DNA of 64,000 nt. Source: Streptomyces sp. CA-210063 (GTDB lineage: Bacteria; Actinomycetota; Actinomycetes; Streptomycetales; Streptomycetaceae). The DNA is taken from positions 10,106,001 to 10,170,000 of the forward strand of contig NZ_CP102512.1 of assembly GCF_024612015.1 (NCBI RefSeq), written 5' to 3'. Below, in pieces: positions 44,643 to 53,151 of the stretch. A program made the position numbers and the translations under genes. Every line of letters starts with the position of its first letter. The first letter of the stretch is position 1. The notes below the pieces were generated by a model, which was not told where the DNA came from, ran no database searches, and saw only the letters and a program-made list of their open reading frames with translations.

Positions 44643-44840
44643 GTGCCGCCTGTCCGGTGGGCGGACTTTGACGGTGACGGACGAGCCGACCAGGTCCTGC
44701 TCAGCTCCGGTGGCGCGGTGTCGGTGTGCGGCAACGCCGAGTACGTCCTCGGGGACAACACGACCGACGCCGCCACCGTCTACGCCTGGCAGGGCGAGGG
44801 CGGCCACGGTGCCTTCAACGACCTTGGGCGTCGCCATCGG
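44643..44840 (+). pseudogene. FG-GAP/VCBS repeat fragment
   Basis: The frame reads WADFDGDGRADQVLLSSGGA and continues to TVYAWQGEGGHGAFNDLGR. DFDGDGRAD is the calcium-binding signature of FG-GAP repeats in secreted Streptomyces proteins. Only one repeat remains, with no signal peptide or proper start, so it is probably the tail of a lost gene. Confidence 0.55.
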
Positions 44841-44911
44841 CTGACCACTCGCTCACTCGTCCGGTCACGCCGCCGGTCCGTCCTCCTCCCCGCTCTCCCA
44901 CAGCCCTGCTC

Positions 44912-44932
44912 CAAGGACCAAGGACCAAGGAC
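44912..44932. repeat. Three tandem CAAGGAC repeats
   Basis: Three exact copies of CAAGGAC lie at 44912-44918, 44919-44925 and 44926-44932. They lie directly before the GGAG ribosome site of the GH64 gene and may vary in number between strains. Confidence 0.8.
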
Positions 44933-44949
44933 CAAATAAGGAGAACGAT

Positions 44950-46152
44950 GTGTCCATCTCTGTGACGCGAAGGACGCTGGCCGCCGTGCTGGCAGCCCTG
45001 GCCATCGGTCTGGGTATCACCTGGACGGGTACCGGCAGCCAGGCACAGGCCGCCGTGCCCACCACCATCCCCCTGACGATCAGCAACAACTCGGGGCGCG
45101 GTGACCAGGTCTACGTCTACAACATCGGCACCCTGCTCACCACCGGCCAGCAGGGCTGGGCCGACGCGAACGGCACGTTCCACGCATGGCCCGCCGGCGG
45201 CAACCCGCCGACCGACGCGCCCGACGCGTCGATCGCCGGACCGGCCAACGGCCAGACCATGACGCTCCGGATGCCGAAGTTCTCCGGCCGCGTCTACTTC
45301 TCCTACGGCCAGAAGCTCGTCTTCAAGCTGACCACCGGCGGCCTCGTGCAGCCCGCGGTGCAGAACCCGTCCGACCCCAACAGGAACATCCTGTTCAACT
45401 GGACCGAGTACACCCTCAACGACTCCGGCCTGTGGATCAACAGCACCCAGGTCGACATGTTCTCCGCGCCGTACGCGGTCGGCGTGAAGGCCGCCAACGG
45501 CACTGTGAAGAACACCGGCCACCTGAAGCCCGGCGGCTACAACGGCTTCTTCAATGCGCTGCGCGGCCAGCCGGGCGGCTGGGCGAACCTCATCCAGACC
45601 CGTTCCGACGGCACGGTTCTACGGGCCCTGGCACCCGGGCACGGCATCGCGGCGGGCGCGATGCCGGCGAGCGTGATGGACGACTACATCAACCGCGTGT
45701 GGCAGAAGTACAGCACTTCGACCCTGACGGTCACGCCCTTCGGCGATCAGCCGAACACCAAGTACTACGGGCGGGTCTCCGGCAACGTCATGACCTTCAC
45801 CACCACCTCCGGCGCCGTCGTCACCACCTTCCAGAAGCCGGACGCCGACAGCATCTTCGGCTGCTACAAGCGTCTGGACGCCCCGAACGACCTGGTACGC
45901 GGCCCGATCTCCCGCACCCTGTGCGCAGGCTTCAACCGCTCGACGCTCCTGACGAACCCCAACCAGCCCGACCCCAGCAGCTCCGGCTTCTACGCGGACG
46001 TCGTCACGAACCACTACGCCCGCAAGATCCACGCGCAGATGGCCGACGGCAAGGCGTACGCCTTCGCGTTCGACGACGTGGGCAACCACGAGTCGCTCGT
46101 GCACGACGGCGATCCGCAGCAGGCGTACATCACCCTCGACCCCTTAAACTGA
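44950..46152 (+). CDS. Secreted glycoside hydrolase family 64 beta-1,3-glucanase
   Basis: A 400-residue protein starting at a GTG after AAGGAG. Residues 1-35 form a signal peptide with twin Arg (VTRRTLAAVL) ending AQAA. The mature protein opens with IPLTISNNSGRGDQVYVYNI, typical of GH64 laminaripentaose-producing glucanases. Further landmarks are FSGRVYFSYGQKLVF and YADVVTNHYARKIHAQMADG. It should release oligosaccharides from beta-1,3-glucan, for example fungal walls, together with the neighbouring GH76. Confidence 0.88.
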   Translation: MSISVTRRTLAAVLAALAIGLGITWTGTGSQAQAAVPTTIPLTISNNSGRGDQVYVYNIGTLLTTGQQGWADANGTFHAWPAGGNPPTDAPDASIAGPANGQTMTLRMPKFSGRVYFSYGQKLVFKLTTGGLVQPAVQNPSDPNRNILFNWTEYTLNDSGLWINSTQVDMFSAPYAVGVKAANGTVKNTGHLKPGGYNGFFNALRGQPGGWANLIQTRSDGTVLRALAPGHGIAAGAMPASVMDDYINRVWQKYSTSTLTVTPFGDQPNTKYYGRVSGNVMTFTTTSGAVVTTFQKPDADSIFGCYKRLDAPNDLVRGPISRTLCAGFNRSTLLTNPNQPDPSSSGFYADVVTNHYARKIHAQMADGKAYAFAFDDVGNHESLVHDGDPQQAYITLDPLN

Positions 46153-46162
46153 GCGGTGGGCC

Positions 46163-46318
46163 ATGGACCAGATCGCGGCGGCCACCGTCCTCGACGGGGA
46201 CGTCACGCGCGCGCTCAACAACGTCTCCTACATGCTGCGCCACCCCGCCACGCTGGCCGATCCGGAACTGCTGGCGAGGGCGGTCGCCGCCAATGAAGGG
46301 GCAGCCGTGGCCACGTGA
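46163..46318 (+). CDS. Possible 51-residue protein of unknown family
   Basis: The ATG is ten bases after the GH64 stop. The product starts MDQIAAATVLDGDVTRALNN, is amphipathic and matches no family I recognise. It could be the head of a truncated gene. From 46319 to 46594 I see no gene. Confidence 0.25.
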   Translation: MDQIAAATVLDGDVTRALNNVSYMLRHPATLADPELLARAVAANEGAAVAT

Positions 46319-46594
46319 CGGTCAAGATCATGCGTGGAGGCCGGCAAGTGGCACGTTCGGCGGCGCGGTGCTGCCCCACGCGCGCCAGCGCGGCGGCCGG
46401 AGCGCCCTGCCGGCCGCCCGCGCCCGGCCGGCACAGGAACCGGGCTGTCGCCTACTCATCGCCGAGACCGGTGCCGAGAGTGGTGCGGAACCGGTGCCGA
46501 GACCCACAACTCGTCCCTGCACAGCAGGCTCCGCCTCGGGTTCCAGGTGGCCTGCGAACGTTGCAACTGGAACTGGCACCTCGCGGATGACGTC

Positions 46595-47160
46595 TCATTG
46601 ACCTGACCGGCTGCGGATGGCCTCCTTCTTGGCGCGGTTGCCGCAGGTGCTCATCGAGCACCAGCGGCGGGACCGTCCGCGGCTGGTGTCGACGAAGACT
46701 GCGACACAGCCCGTTCCGGCGCACACGCGAACCGTTCCGTCATGGGCGCCACCGAGAGTGTCCACCGCGTCGGTGGCCACCACGGCCAGAGCCGACCGCA
46801 CCGGTGACGCTCGGGAAAATGTCAGGTGGCGCCGGTGTCACCGAGTACCCGAACGCTGTCGTCGCGCCCGGCCCAGGTGTTGATCAGGTCGCGGTCGGCG
46901 GCCTGCGGGCGTTCTTCCTCGGCCACGGAGCGTGCTGCCCGGTAGATCGCTTCCCGCAGGTCGCGGGCGTCCCGCAGGGACTGCTCGTCAGCCGGCAGCG
47001 GCACGCTGCTGAGGCCGACGGTCACGAACCAGCGGGCCAGGTCGGACGGGTGCAGCAGATGCTCCCGTGGCGTCGGCGCCATGCGGTCGGTGGCTGTCGT
47101 GCCTTCCGGTACGTGACGGGCGCCGTGCCCGCCTGCCGTGGCGTCCTCGTGGACGTGCTG
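46595..47160 (-). pseudogene. CGNR zinc-finger/ABATE-domain protein, frameshifted
   Basis: The downstream frame contains RVCAGTGCVAVFVDTSRGR and CSMSTCGNRAKK, the CGNR zinc finger. The upstream frame contains HLLHPSDLARWFVTVGLSS and DARDLREAIYRAARSVAEEE, the ABATE domain. The two are joined by a frameshift near 46802-46825, and the true N-terminus is scrambled. Intact members are stress-response-type regulators of about 190 residues. Confidence 0.7.
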
Positions 47161-47322
47161 TCGCAGTAACAGAACTGGTTCCCGGACGAAAACACGGTGC
47201 CGCCAGGCTGGCCTCATCGCGCATGGCCCCTGTCGACGGGGCGTATGCCAGCCCAGCCCCGCACAGCGCCCACGGCGCCCGGCACGCACCCTCGCCGCAC
47301 CGGCCAAAGACCCAAGTAGCTC

Positions 47323-47363
47323 CTCCCCCACTCTCGGCTTCGCTCGAGCGGGGGGACCCCCAT
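47323..47363. repeat. Streptomyces-type intergenic hairpin repeat
   Basis: The segment CCCCCACTCTCGGCTTCGCT followed by CGAGCGGGGGGACCCCCATC is widely scattered in Streptomyces genomes and folds into a GC hairpin. It lies between the CGNR pseudogene and the mobile unit. Confidence 0.55.
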
Positions 47364-47438
47364 CGAGGGCCTTCGTCCGGCACGCCGAGGGCACGCACCG
47401 AACACCGCGGGCACCGCACTGGACTTTCAAAACACCCC

Positions 47439-47467
47439 CTAGTACTCCAGCTGTAGATCGTGATCTT
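47439..47467. repeat. Left terminal inverted repeat of the IS701-type unit
   Basis: The repeat reads CTAGTACTCCAGCTGTAGAT followed by CGTGATCTT. It matches the complement of 50317-50345 at all 29 positions; the first four bases may be target duplication. Confidence 0.9.
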
Positions 47468-47584
47468 GCTGGTGGGGCTGGTCCGAGAAACGGGTGCGTC
47501 CATCGTTGATCACCGTGAGGTACGTGGACTGACGACGAGATGGTGGCCGCTGGCCACAGCGCGGATCCCGCATGTCGCTGACAA

Positions 47585-47615
47585 GGGGTCCGGACCTGCC
47601 CTCTGACCGGACCCC
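47585..47615 (-). terminator. Terminator of the GNAT gene
   Basis: GGGGTCCGG (47585-47593) and CCGGACCCC (47607-47615) form a perfect nine-base stem with a 13-base loop, 20 bases past the acetyltransferase stop. Confidence 0.75.
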
Positions 47616-47635
47616 TCAGCGCGTGCTACTCCTCG

Positions 47636-48535
47636 CTAGGCCGCTTGGCCCGCCGGGTGGAAGTTGATGCGTTCACTGATGACGGGGAAGCCAGCCTTGG
47701 CAAAGTTCGCGGCCATGGGGAAGTTGCCCTGGTCCGTCGCTCCGCTGACGAACTCCGCGCCCTGCTCGACGAGGAGGTGGGTGCACTCCGCGAGGAGGTC
47801 GTAGGCGTAGCCGCGACCGCGCTGTTCTGGGACGACTCCGATGAAGCCGATGGTCGGGCCGGAGGGGTTGTGGGCTGGGATGTGGATGCCGGCTAGGTCG
47901 CCCTCCGACGTGTGCGCGATCTGCCACCACTCCCGTGGGGAGGGGCACCAGTGGAAGAAGTCGAGTTCCTCCTGGGCGGCCTGGTCGAGGCCGCCCTCCT
48001 CGACGGCCCTGAGCGCGTGGGCGTCCAGGGTGACGGAGTGGATGCGGCGCAACGCGTCGAAGAACACGGTGTCGTCGGGTTCGGCGCTGAAGCGCAGGCG
48101 TCCGGGCCGCTCGGGCAGACCTCGCTGCGGGGTCCAGCGGTACAGGAAGCGTTCCACCAGGAGTTCGTACCCTGCGGCTCGTGCGGCGGCGAAGCGCGCC
48201 TCGGCGGCGGCGCGCAGGTCGGTCTTTTCCCGCCAGCCGCCGGGCAGGTTGATCTCGAGTTCGACCTGCCAGGGAGCGGAGCGCAGGAGTTCGGCCCCGG
48301 CCTCCTCCTCGCCCTCGGCCACGTCGAACCAGTTGATGTTTACAGGCTCCGAGTCGTCGGGGCCGCCCCACCACGCGCCGCGTGCGACGACCTCGCCGTC
48401 GCGCAGGGCGACGCGCTTCCAGTCGGGGCGGAACTGGGTACGCCGATGGCCTTCACGGGCGCCCAGGGGGTCGGGGAGTGCGTCGAAGAGATGAGCGTCG
48501 CTCGCGGAGAGCGCGCGGATGACCGCGTCGGTCAT
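47636..48535 (-). CDS. GNAT-family N-acetyltransferase
   Basis: A 299-residue protein with two GNAT-like halves. The C-terminal half has the acetyl-CoA loop GVVPEQRGRGYAYDLLAECT (about residues 232-251) and ATDQGNFPMAANFAKAGFPV. The ATG follows GGAGG by five bases and the gene has its own terminator, so it looks functional. The substrate is unknown; the arrangement resembles large mycothiol-synthase-like or aminoglycoside-type GNATs. It lies inside the inverted-repeat-bounded unit, opposite in direction to the transposase. Confidence 0.82.
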   Translation of the reverse strand: MTDAVIRALSASDAHLFDALPDPLGAREGHRRTQFRPDWKRVALRDGEVVARGAWWGGPDDSEPVNINWFDVAEGEEEAGAELLRSAPWQVELEINLPGGWREKTDLRAAAEARFAAARAAGYELLVERFLYRWTPQRGLPERPGRLRFSAEPDDTVFFDALRRIHSVTLDAHALRAVEEGGLDQAAQEELDFFHWCPSPREWWQIAHTSEGDLAGIHIPAHNPSGPTIGFIGVVPEQRGRGYAYDLLAECTHLLVEQGAEFVSGATDQGNFPMAANFAKAGFPVISERINFHPAGQAA

Positions 48536-48835
48536 GGATTCCTCCGGGATACAGGCTGCTTGGAGCGCTCCCGGTCAGAACTCACGAACCACGCCGGGAC
48601 AGCGGAAAGAGGGAGCGCTGGAAAGGTGTGAACCGCACGGCACTCGCCTCCTTCCATCCATCTCAGGGCGTGGAGCCACACACTAAGTGATCTACCGCGG
48701 GCCCGTCCACGGATTTCCTTACACCCTGACCCGCGATTGATGTGGTCAAGTGTTCCCGTGGCGGTTGAGTTCGAGCGCCATGCCATGAACCGGATTCCCC
48801 GGACCATGCACGACCCAGCGGGACTTCGCCAGCGT
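48536..48835. other. No recognisable gene
   Basis: The 300 bases between the acetyltransferase start and the SUKH remnant contain no coding pattern or repeat I can support. They should include the acetyltransferase promoter. Confidence 0.5.
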
Positions 48836-48996
48836 TCACCAGCCCAGCAGATCCATGGACCTCCGGCCGAGCCAGTCCGCGAACGACACAACTCGGCCGT
48901 CCAGGTTCAGTGGCAGGACCTGGACGCAGGTGGCCCGGGCGTCGAACCACATCGTGCCCCGGTGCGGGCCAGTGACAATGAGGCCACCGGTGATCA
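48836..48996 (-). pseudogene. C-terminal remnant of a SUKH (SMI1/KNR4) domain protein
   Basis: The leftward frame reads LIVTGPHRGTMWFDARATC and then VVSFADWLGRRSMDLLGW and a stop. This is the usual end of bacterial SMI1/KNR4 proteins (vvtGphrGtvWfDdrat...sFadW). SUKH proteins are often immunity factors of toxin systems. The N-terminal part is replaced by the transposase region, which marks a breakpoint near 49000. Confidence 0.5.
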
Positions 48997-49003
48997 TCGG
49001 TGT

Positions 49004-50317
49004 GTGAAGACAGAAGATCAGTCGGTGGCCGCAGGTCACAGCATAGATCCTGCCCGCTGGCAGGAAGCGTTCGAGGTCCTGATGGGCCGTATTGCGGGAC
49101 GGTTCGCGCGGGTGGAACCACGGCGCCGGGCAGGGGCGTTCGTGCTCGGGTTGCTGTCGGACCTGCCGCGCAAGAACTGCTGGACGCTTGCCGAGCATGC
49201 CGGGGACGCGACCCCGTACGGTCTGCAGCACCTGCTGTCGAGGGCCAGGTGGGACGCGGACGCGGTACGTGATGACATCCGCGGGTTCGTCGTCGAGCAC
49301 CTGCATCACGAGGATGCGGTGCTGGTCGTGGATGAGACCGGCGACCTGAAGAAGGGCTCGCACACGGTGGGCGTGCAGCGCCAGTACACCGGCACCGCCG
49401 GACGCATCGAGAACAGCCAGGTCGCCGTCTACCTCGCGTACTCCACCCCACTCGGACACGCAGCCATCGACCGGGAGCTGTATCTCCCGCGCTCCTGGAC
49501 CGAGGACACCGCCCGCTGCCGGGCCGCCGGAATCCCCTACAGCGTCGCCTTCGCCACGAAACCCGCCCTCGCCGCCCGCATGATCGGCCGCGCACTGGAC
49601 GCCGGCGTCTGCGCGTCCTGGGTAGCCGGTGATGAGGTCTACGGAGGCAACCCGCACGTGCGAACCGCGCTGGAACAACGGCAGGTCGGCTATGTACTCG
49701 CCGTCGCCTGTGACCACCAGATCACCACCCGGGCAGGCACGTTCCGCGCCGATGCCCTGGTCAAGAAGCTGCCGAAGAGGGCCTGGCAGAAACTCTCCGC
49801 CGGAGCCGGAGCCAAGGGGCACCGCCTCTACGACTGGGCCCTGGCCGACCTCGCCGACGACCGCCCCGGCCACCACCAGCTGCTCGTCCGCCGCAACCGG
49901 CGCACCGGCGAACTCGCCTTCTACCGCTGCTACTCAGCCACCCAGGTGCCGCTGTCCACCCTGGTACGGGTCGCCGGACGCCGATGGACCGTCGAGGAGA
50001 CCTTCCAGTCCGGCAAGGGCCTGACCGGACTGGACAAACACCAGGTCCGGCGCTGGGCGTCCTGGCACCGCTGGGTCACCCTCGCGATGCTCGCCCATGC
50101 CTTCCTCGCCGTCGTCCGAGCCGACGAACACGCGCGTCACCCGGAGCCGGAGGGGCTGATACAGCTCACGTGCAACGAGATCCAGCGCCTGTTCATCGCG
50201 CTCGTCGTCCGGCTCGTCCACGGCGCGACTCACCGACTCGACTGGTCCCACTGGCGACGCCGCCACCAGGCCCGATCCCAGGCCAGCCACTACCAGCGAC
50301 AAGCCGCCCAGACATGA
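49004..50317 (+). CDS. IS701-family transposase
   Basis: A 437-residue transposase with RARVEPRR-type N-terminus (RFARVEPRRRAGAFVLGLL), NCWTLAEHAGDATPYGLQHLL, the first catalytic Asp in VLVVDETGDLKKGS, the second in WVAGDEVYGGNP and the late Glu in WTVEETFQSGKG. This is the IS701-type DDE set. The GTG at 49004 is the most sensible start, because a SUKH remnant occupies the other strand just upstream. It appears intact and may still be active. Confidence 0.87.
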   Translation: MKTEDQSVAAGHSIDPARWQEAFEVLMGRIAGRFARVEPRRRAGAFVLGLLSDLPRKNCWTLAEHAGDATPYGLQHLLSRARWDADAVRDDIRGFVVEHLHHEDAVLVVDETGDLKKGSHTVGVQRQYTGTAGRIENSQVAVYLAYSTPLGHAAIDRELYLPRSWTEDTARCRAAGIPYSVAFATKPALAARMIGRALDAGVCASWVAGDEVYGGNPHVRTALEQRQVGYVLAVACDHQITTRAGTFRADALVKKLPKRAWQKLSAGAGAKGHRLYDWALADLADDRPGHHQLLVRRNRRTGELAFYRCYSATQVPLSTLVRVAGRRWTVEETFQSGKGLTGLDKHQVRRWASWHRWVTLAMLAHAFLAVVRADEHARHPEPEGLIQLTCNEIQRLFIALVVRLVHGATHRLDWSHWRRRHQARSQASHYQRQAAQT

Positions 50318-50345
50318 AGATCACGATCTACAGCTGGAGTACTAG
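50317..50345. repeat. Right terminal inverted repeat of the IS701-type unit
   Basis: This is the exact complement of the left end, starting at the last base of the transposase stop codon and ending in CTAG. The TAG of the regulator-transposase fusion gene on the other strand falls in this CTAG. Confidence 0.9.
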
Positions 50346-51322
50346 CCCGCGCCACCGGGCTGACGGCTCGCGGCCGCCTGGACGATGGCTGAGCACCACG
50401 CGATGTCCGTGGCATCGCCGGGCGCCTCGGTCAGGGCGTCGAGCCAGCGCTGCCAGAGGTCGGCCTTGCTCCATGCCGTGAAGCGCCGGTGCGCGGTGGA
50501 GTGCGAGATCCCGAACTGGGCGGGGAGCTGCTGCCAGCCGCAGCCGGAGGTGAGGACGTAGACGACGGCGGTGAATGCCGCTCGTTCGTTCGCGGCACCC
50601 GAGGGCAGCAGGGGTTCGGCGGCGGCCCACAGGGCGTCCGGCACGAGATGCCGTGCCAGTACCGGGCTCAGTGTGACGGAGAGCCGGTTGCGCGTCTCCT
50701 CGTCGTCCGCCGGCTTCGGCGCCGCCGGCTCCTCCCCGGCTGCCGTGCCGTCCGCATCCCTGGGCCCCGCGGCCTGGTCCGTCGCCTCGTCGGCGCCCCG
50801 GGACCGGTAGTTCCGCCACTGCGCCAGCAGGTCGTGGTGGCTGTTGCGGACCCAGCGCATGTAGTCGCGCATGTTGATCAGGCGGCGCCGGGGCGCTTCC
50901 TCCTCCGGGCCGAGCAGCGCGATGGCCTGCGCGGCGAGCTGTTCCTGCCGGTCCAGATAGCGGCGCTCACCGGCCAGGAAGCTGCCCCACACGTCGTCGT
51001 CGACGCGGAAGTAGTGGCTGCGCTCGCCCGGTACGGCGTGCCGCCTGATGAACCCCGCATCGACCAGACGGCGGGTCGCCAGTGAGACGGAGCCGGCGCT
51101 GACCTGGAGGGCACGGGCCAGTTCCGCCGAGGAGACGTAGGGGACATCTGTGATGAGCAGGTAGGCGATGATGCGGCCGTCCATCCGGCTGCTGCCTGCC
51201 GCTTCCCATACCAGCCCGATCTCCTCGACGAACGCCTCCCGGCTCCAGCCGTCTCCGCTCTCGTGAGGCGCGGTGGTGCCGTGGGTGCCGCGTGCGGTGC
51301 TGGCCGGAGCGTCGCCGGACAT
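50342..51322 (-). CDS. GbsR/MarR-type regulator fused to IS5-type transposase N-terminus
   Basis: The 326-residue frame starts at an ATG six bases after GGAGG. Residues about 20-165 are a GbsR/MarR winged helix (MDGRIIAYLLITDVPYVSS; ARALQVSAGSVSLATRRLVD). After a charged linker (about 168-205) comes an IS5-type DUF4096 head (DALWAAAEPLLPSG; GCGWQQLPAQFGISHSTAHR). The frame ends shortly after the region of the first catalytic Asp, which reads IAWCSAIV instead of DWSRAIV. Its TAG stop lies in the CTAG of the adjacent IS701-type unit. It is divergent from the peptide-uptake operon and may regulate it. Confidence 0.75.
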   Translation of the reverse strand: MSGDAPASTARGTHGTTAPHESGDGWSREAFVEEIGLVWEAAGSSRMDGRIIAYLLITDVPYVSSAELARALQVSAGSVSLATRRLVDAGFIRRHAVPGERSHYFRVDDDVWGSFLAGERRYLDRQEQLAAQAIALLGPEEEAPRRRLINMRDYMRWVRNSHHDLLAQWRNYRSRGADEATDQAAGPRDADGTAAGEEPAAPKPADDEETRNRLSVTLSPVLARHLVPDALWAAAEPLLPSGAANERAAFTAVVYVLTSGCGWQQLPAQFGISHSTAHRRFTAWSKADLWQRWLDALTEAPGDATDIAWCSAIVQAAASRQPGGAG

Positions 51323-51346
51323 TGATTCCTCCACGTAAACTTTCAT

Positions 51347-51404
51347 CTCATGCTAAAGGTTTCGCAGCTTTGCATTGACATGGCATCTCAGTGACGACCA
51401 GTAT
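51347..51404 (+). promoter_or_regulatory. Promoter region of the peptide-uptake operon
   Basis: TTGACA at 51375-51380 and CAGTAT at 51399-51404, spaced by 18 bases, resemble a vegetative promoter. An imperfect inverted repeat ATGCTAAAG...CTTTGCAT (51350-51374) overlaps it and could bind the divergent GbsR-type regulator. Confidence 0.5.
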
Positions 51405-51495
51405 CCCGGTTACGCGCCCCCGGTGAACACCTGGCCGCCCAGCCCCCCTTTCCCGGGCCGGACCGTGGCGCGCCCTGCTCTCCCATGGAGTCGTC

Positions 51496-53091
51496 GTGCC
51501 CAGATCACCCATGTTCACAGCCCCGGCGAGCCTATCGCTGGCCCTCGTCCTCGCCCTCGCCGGCTGCTCCGGCGGCACCCAGGGCGGCGGCGATGCGGCG
51601 AAGGCCGGATTCTCGGTCGCCGTCGGGGAGCCCGACCATCTCACTCCGGGCCGCAGCACCGTCGGCTGGGACGAACTCCGCGTCCTCTTCGCCCCCCTGG
51701 TCAAGGTCGACCAGAAGGGCGAGGTCAGTTACGTCCAGGCGGAGTCGGTGACCTCCACCGACGCCCGGCACTGGACCATCAAGCTCCGTTCGGGCTGGAA
51801 GTTCCACAACGGGGAGGCGGTGACCGCCCAGAGCTACGCCGACGCCTGGAACGCGACCGCCTACGGCCCCAACGCCTGGGCGGCCAATGGCCAGTTCGCC
51901 GGGATAGAGGGTTACGCGGCGCTCAATCCGGCCAAGGGCACACCGAAGACCAAGACCCTCTCCGGTGTGAAGGTCGTCGACGCCACGACGCTGAAGGTCA
52001 CCCTCTCCAGCCCGGACAGCCAGTTCCCGCTGCAGCTCACCCCCAACCAGACCGGCTTCTACCCGATGCCGAAGGCGGCGTTCACGGACCCCGACGCCTA
52101 CGACAAGAAGCCGATCGGCAACGGCCCCTTCAAGATGTCCGCCGCCTGGACGGCCGACAAGGGCACCACCGTCACCGCCTACACGGCGTACCAGGGAGCC
52201 AAGCCGAAGTCCTCCGCCATCACCTTCAAGAGCTACACCGACCTCAACACCGCCTACACCGACGCGCTGGCGGGCAACACCGATGTCATCGGTGTTCCGG
52301 TCAGCAAGTACGGCCAGGCCAAGGCCGACTTCGGAGACCGGCTGCACACCTACGAGGCCCCGTCGCTGGAGTTCATGGGCCTGCCCCTGTACGGAAAGCG
52401 GTTCGAGGACGTCCGGCTGCGCAAGGCGCTGTCCATGGCCATCGACCGGGCCGCCGTCAACAAGGCCATCTACGGCGGCCTCTACACCCCGGCCACCTCC
52501 CTCACCCCGCCCTCGGAGGTCGGCGCCGAGACCGACGTCTGCGACGCCTGCGCGTACGACCCGGCCGCCGCCAAGGAGCTGCTCGCTCAGGCGGGTGGCT
52601 GGTCCGGGGAGCTGACGATCACCTACCCGGGAGGGCTCGGCCTCGACGAGCTCTACAAGGCTGTCGCCAACCAGATCAGGCAGAACCTGGACATCGCCGA
52701 CGTCAAGGCCGAGCCCACCGCCGACTGGGCGGAGTTCAGCGAGAAGGCGTTCGCCAACAAGATCACCGGGCTCAACCACGGGCACTGGGGCGCCCTCTAC
52801 CCCAGCATGCAGGCAACCCTGCGCGGCATCTTCACCGAGGCCGGCGGCTGCCAGGTGTGCAGCCACTACAGCGAGGGCGACGTCGACACACTGCTCCAGC
52901 AGGCCGACAGCGCGACCGACGCCGCCTCGGCGCAGCGGCTCTACAACGACGCCCAGAAGCGGATCCTCCAGGACTTCCCGGTGATCCCGCTCTTCTACGG
53001 CAGCTACATCTACGCCAGCACCGACCAAGTCACCGGGGTGACCGTGGGACCGGCCGACGTCGACCTCAGCTCGGTCTCCGTCGTCGGCTGA
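51496..53091 (+). CDS. Peptide ABC transporter binding lipoprotein (SBP family 5)
   Basis: A 531-residue lipoprotein starting at a GTG after GGAG, with lipobox LAGC (Cys24). The family 5 signature lies around LRSGWKFHNGEAVTAQSYAD, and RKALSMAIDRAAVNKAIYGG near residue 310 is also typical. It binds oligopeptides or related amides outside the membrane. It is the first gene of an operon to 60638 that encodes both uptake and digestion. Confidence 0.9.
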   Translation: MPRSPMFTAPASLSLALVLALAGCSGGTQGGGDAAKAGFSVAVGEPDHLTPGRSTVGWDELRVLFAPLVKVDQKGEVSYVQAESVTSTDARHWTIKLRSGWKFHNGEAVTAQSYADAWNATAYGPNAWAANGQFAGIEGYAALNPAKGTPKTKTLSGVKVVDATTLKVTLSSPDSQFPLQLTPNQTGFYPMPKAAFTDPDAYDKKPIGNGPFKMSAAWTADKGTTVTAYTAYQGAKPKSSAITFKSYTDLNTAYTDALAGNTDVIGVPVSKYGQAKADFGDRLHTYEAPSLEFMGLPLYGKRFEDVRLRKALSMAIDRAAVNKAIYGGLYTPATSLTPPSEVGAETDVCDACAYDPAAAKELLAQAGGWSGELTITYPGGLGLDELYKAVANQIRQNLDIADVKAEPTADWAEFSEKAFANKITGLNHGHWGALYPSMQATLRGIFTEAGGCQVCSHYSEGDVDTLLQQADSATDAASAQRLYNDAQKRILQDFPVIPLFYGSYIYASTDQVTGVTVGPADVDLSSVSVVG

Positions 53092-53151
53092 CCGCCCTGC
53101 ACCCGCACGTCCGTACCCTCTCGCCCCCACACTCCGGAGATCCGCACCCGC

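Larger units (their letters stand above)
47439..50345. mobile_element. IS701-type unit with GNAT gene between 29-bp inverted ends
   Basis: The unit is bounded by inverted copies at 47439-47467 and 50317-50345. Each outer end is CTAG, which fits the YTAR target and 4-bp duplication of IS701 elements. Inside are an acetyltransferase gene (leftward), a SUKH-domain remnant and an IS701-type transposase (rightward) whose stop abuts the right repeat. At 2.9 kb it is about twice the normal IS701 length. Either the element carries a passenger gene or it is the relic of two copies whose inner ends were lost. Confidence 0.75.

Noticed and set aside
46319..46594. Short frames on both strands after the GH64 gene.
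   Set aside because: None has a ribosome site or family pattern; composition explains the open frames.
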